Shown: piece after piece, positions 13,827-15,280 of the stretch
How positions within the stretch are numbered: the stretch's first letter is position 1
Layout of the letters: each line of letters opens with the position of its first letter
NCBI GenBank assembly: GCA_014359685.1
Contig: JACIYY010000372.1
Location: forward strand, 1-15,280
DNA length: 15,280 bases
Direction: 5' to 3'
From: Porphyrobacter sp.
GTDB lineage: Bacteria > Pseudomonadota > Alphaproteobacteria > Sphingomonadales > Sphingomonadaceae
Program-made: the position numbers and the translations under genes
The notes under the pieces: model-generated
Database searches by the model: none
What the model saw: only the letters and a program-made list of their open reading frames with translations
Told to the model about the DNA's origin: nothing

Positions 13827-15023
13827 TCAGACCATCTCGACAGCCACCGCGGTGGCCTCGCCGCCGCCGATGCACAGGCTGGCGACGCCGCGGGTGCCGC
13901 CGCGCTGCTTCAGGGCGTTGAGCAGGGTCACGATGATGCGCGTTCCGCTCGCCCCGACCGGATGACCGAGCGCAGTGCCGCCGCCATTGACGTTGATCTT
14001 CTCGTGCGGGATGCCGATGTCGCGCATCGCGAACAGCGGCACACAGGCGAACGCCTCGTTCACCTCCCACAGATCGACGTCCTCGACCGACCAGCCGGCC
14101 TTGTCCAGCAGCGTCCGGATCGCGCCGACAGGAGCGGTGGTGAAGTCCTTGGGCGCCTGCGCATGCGCGGCCATCGCCACGATCCGCGCCACCGGCTGGC
14201 GTCCCTGTTCCCGGGCCACGCTCTCGCGCGTGAGGACGATCGCTGCCGCCCCGTCGGAGATCGAGCTGGAGGTGGCGGCGGTGATCGTCCCGTCCTTGGC
14301 GAAGGCGGCCTTCAGATGCGGGATCTTCTCGGGATTGGCGCGACCGGGCTGCTCGTCGCGATCGACGGTGACCTCCCCCTTGCGGGTGGACACCGTGACC
14401 GGCACGATCTCGTCGTCGAAGGCGCCCGAGCTGATCGCCTCGTTCGCGCGGGTGAGCGAGGCGATCGAGTAATCGTCCATCTCCTGCCGGGTCAGCTGGT
14501 ACTCGTCGGCGGTGCACTGCGCGAATGAACCCATCGCGCGTCCTTCCTCGTAGGCGTCCTCCAGCCCGTCGAGGAACATGTGGTCATAGACCTTGTCGTG
14601 CCCGATGCGCGCGCCGGAACGGTGCTTGGTCAGCAGGTAGGGCGCGTTGGTCATGCTCTCCATGCCGCCGGCGACCACCAGGTCGACATTGCCCACGGCG
14701 AGCGCCTCCGACCCCATGATGACGGTCTGCATGCCACTGCCGCAGACCTTGTTCACGGTCGTCGCCTGCACCGAAGTGGGCAGCCCGGCCTTGATCGCGG
14801 CCTGCCGCGCGGGCGCCTGGCCGAGGGCGGCCGGCAGCACGCAGCCCATGTAGATGCGGTCGATGTCCTCTCCCGACACGCCCGCCCGCTCGACCGCAGC
14901 CTTGACCACGGTCGCGCCAAGATCGGTGGCGGACATGTCGGACAGGGCACCCTGCATGGCGCCCATCGGCGTGCGGGCATAGGACAGGATGACGATCGGG
15001 TCTGCTTGGCTGAAGGTCGGCAT
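13827..15023 (-). CDS. Acetyl-CoA C-acetyltransferase (thiolase)
   Basis: Condenses two acetyl-CoA to acetoacetyl-CoA or cleaves 3-ketoacyl-CoA in the reverse direction; cytoplasmic, normally a tetramer. The 398-aa length is standard. The nucleophile C94 is in VNKVCGSGMQ (90-99), the GGMESMTNAPYLL block is typical of biosynthetic-type thiolases, NEAFA carries the conserved asparagine, and the catalytic H354 and C384 are in GGGTALGHPVGASG and SLCIGGGEA. All three catalytic residues are present. The start is ATG 15023, with GGAAGAG about 10-17 nt upstream; the frame is open further but without homology. No neighbouring acetoacetyl-CoA reductase or polymerase gene is in view, so a PHB role cannot be separated from fatty-acid or amino-acid breakdown. 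It is transcribed alone from a candidate promoter at 15065-15093. Confidence 0.95.
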   Translation of the reverse strand: MPTFSQADPIVILSYARTPMGAMQGALSDMSATDLGATVVKAAVERAGVSGEDIDRIYMGCVLPAALGQAPARQAAIKAGLPTSVQATTVNKVCGSGMQTVIMGSEALAVGNVDLVVAGGMESMTNAPYLLTKHRSGARIGHDKVYDHMFLDGLEDAYEEGRAMGSFAQCTADEYQLTRQEMDDYSIASLTRANEAISSGAFDDEIVPVTVSTRKGEVTVDRDEQPGRANPEKIPHLKAAFAKDGTITAATSSSISDGAAAIVLTRESVAREQGRQPVARIVAMAAHAQAPKDFTTAPVGAIRTLLDKAGWSVEDVDLWEVNEAFACVPLFAMRDIGIPHEKINVNGGGTALGHPVGASGTRIIVTLLNALKQRGGTRGVASLCIGGGEATAVAVEMV

Positions 15024-15064
15024 GGCGTGGTCTCTTCCGGTGTGACTGGACTCGCTGGCGACGG

Positions 15065-15093
15065 TCTTTAGTGTGGGTTGCCACGGAGGGCAA
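15065..15093 (-). promoter_or_regulatory. Candidate promoter for the thiolase gene
   Basis: On the minus strand, TTGCCC (15093-15088), a 17-bp spacer and TAAAGA (15070-15065). The predicted start near 15058 gives a leader of about 35 nt that contains the GGAAGAG ribosome site. Confidence 0.4.
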
Positions 15094-15280
15094 ATTGCGC
15101 TGCGGCGCGGCGTTGGCATCCGCCGCCAGGCCACGGAAAACAGGCCGGCGGCGGCGCGTCGGGCGGCGGGCAAAAACGGACGTGCCCCTTGAACGCGCAG
15201 CGCCGCTTCTTTAGGGCGCTGGAAAGTCCCCGATCCCGATTGCGGGGCGGGGCCTCCCACAAGGACCTTCGGTGCTCGAC
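15094..15280. other. Intergenic right edge with short inverted repeats
   Basis: No gene can be supported here. Two inverted repeats are visible: GGGCA/TGCCC (15168-15172 and 15183-15187, 10-nt loop) and CAGCGCC/GGCGCTG (15198-15204 and 15215-15221, 10-nt loop). Neither is followed by a T-run on either strand, so they are not clear terminators. The last 30 bases may belong to a gene or RNA that continues beyond the window. Confidence 0.3.

Noticed and set aside
15168..15250. Hairpin cluster near the right edge as a terminator or small RNA gene
   Set aside because: Stems are 5-7 bp with no T-run and no match to a known RNA that I recognise; chance pairing in GC-rich DNA is likely.

Overview
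The window reads as ordinary chromosomal DNA of a GC-rich alphaproteobacterium, most likely a sphingomonad (Sphingomonas or relative). This rests on uniformly high GC, the RNase E form with a long acidic insertion in its S1 domain and a C-terminal ...WWQRTFG tail, and a housekeeping neighbourhood of RNase E, penicillin-binding protein 1A and release factor 2. I see no transposase, phage gene, tRNA, rRNA or CRISPR array. No new multi-gene system can be supported. The unusual points are in regulation and protein architecture.

Left part (1-4292): the 3' end of an unrecognised plus-strand gene converges on a minus-strand pair: rne (RNase E, 995 aa) and, 21 bp after it, a MobA-like nucleotidyltransferase. 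Then follow 585 bp without a convincing gene (4293-4877). They probably hold a long rne leader with a candidate promoter at 4731-4759 and a hairpin at the predicted 5' end.

Middle (4878-11458), all plus strand: mrcA (bifunctional PBP1A), an exported PrxQ/BCP-like peroxiredoxin, prfB (release factor 2, no programmed frameshift), a methyltransferase carrying a lipoprotein signal, and a nitronate-monooxygenase-like flavoprotein with a C-terminal four-cysteine cluster. The last three are closely spaced (37 and 23 bp) and may be one transcript. The peroxiredoxin looks as if it has its own promoter and a leaderless start.

Right part (11237-15280): a small sensorless HisKA_2-type histidine kinase on the minus strand is divergent from a Crp/Fnr-family regulator. 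They share a 417-bp control region (12122-12538) with candidate promoters in both directions and an 8-bp inverted repeat. The kinase reading frame runs 222 bp antisense into the flavoprotein gene. Next come a secreted tandem-SH3 protein, also with a leaderless-type start, and a convergent minus-strand thiolase (acetyl-CoA C-acetyltransferase) with its own promoter.

Themes are RNA turnover and translation termination (rne, prfB), cell envelope (mrcA, SH3 protein, exported peroxiredoxin, lipoprotein methyltransferase), signalling (kinase plus Crp-like regulator) and acyl-CoA metabolism (thiolase). All family assignments come from reading motifs by eye; no database search was run.
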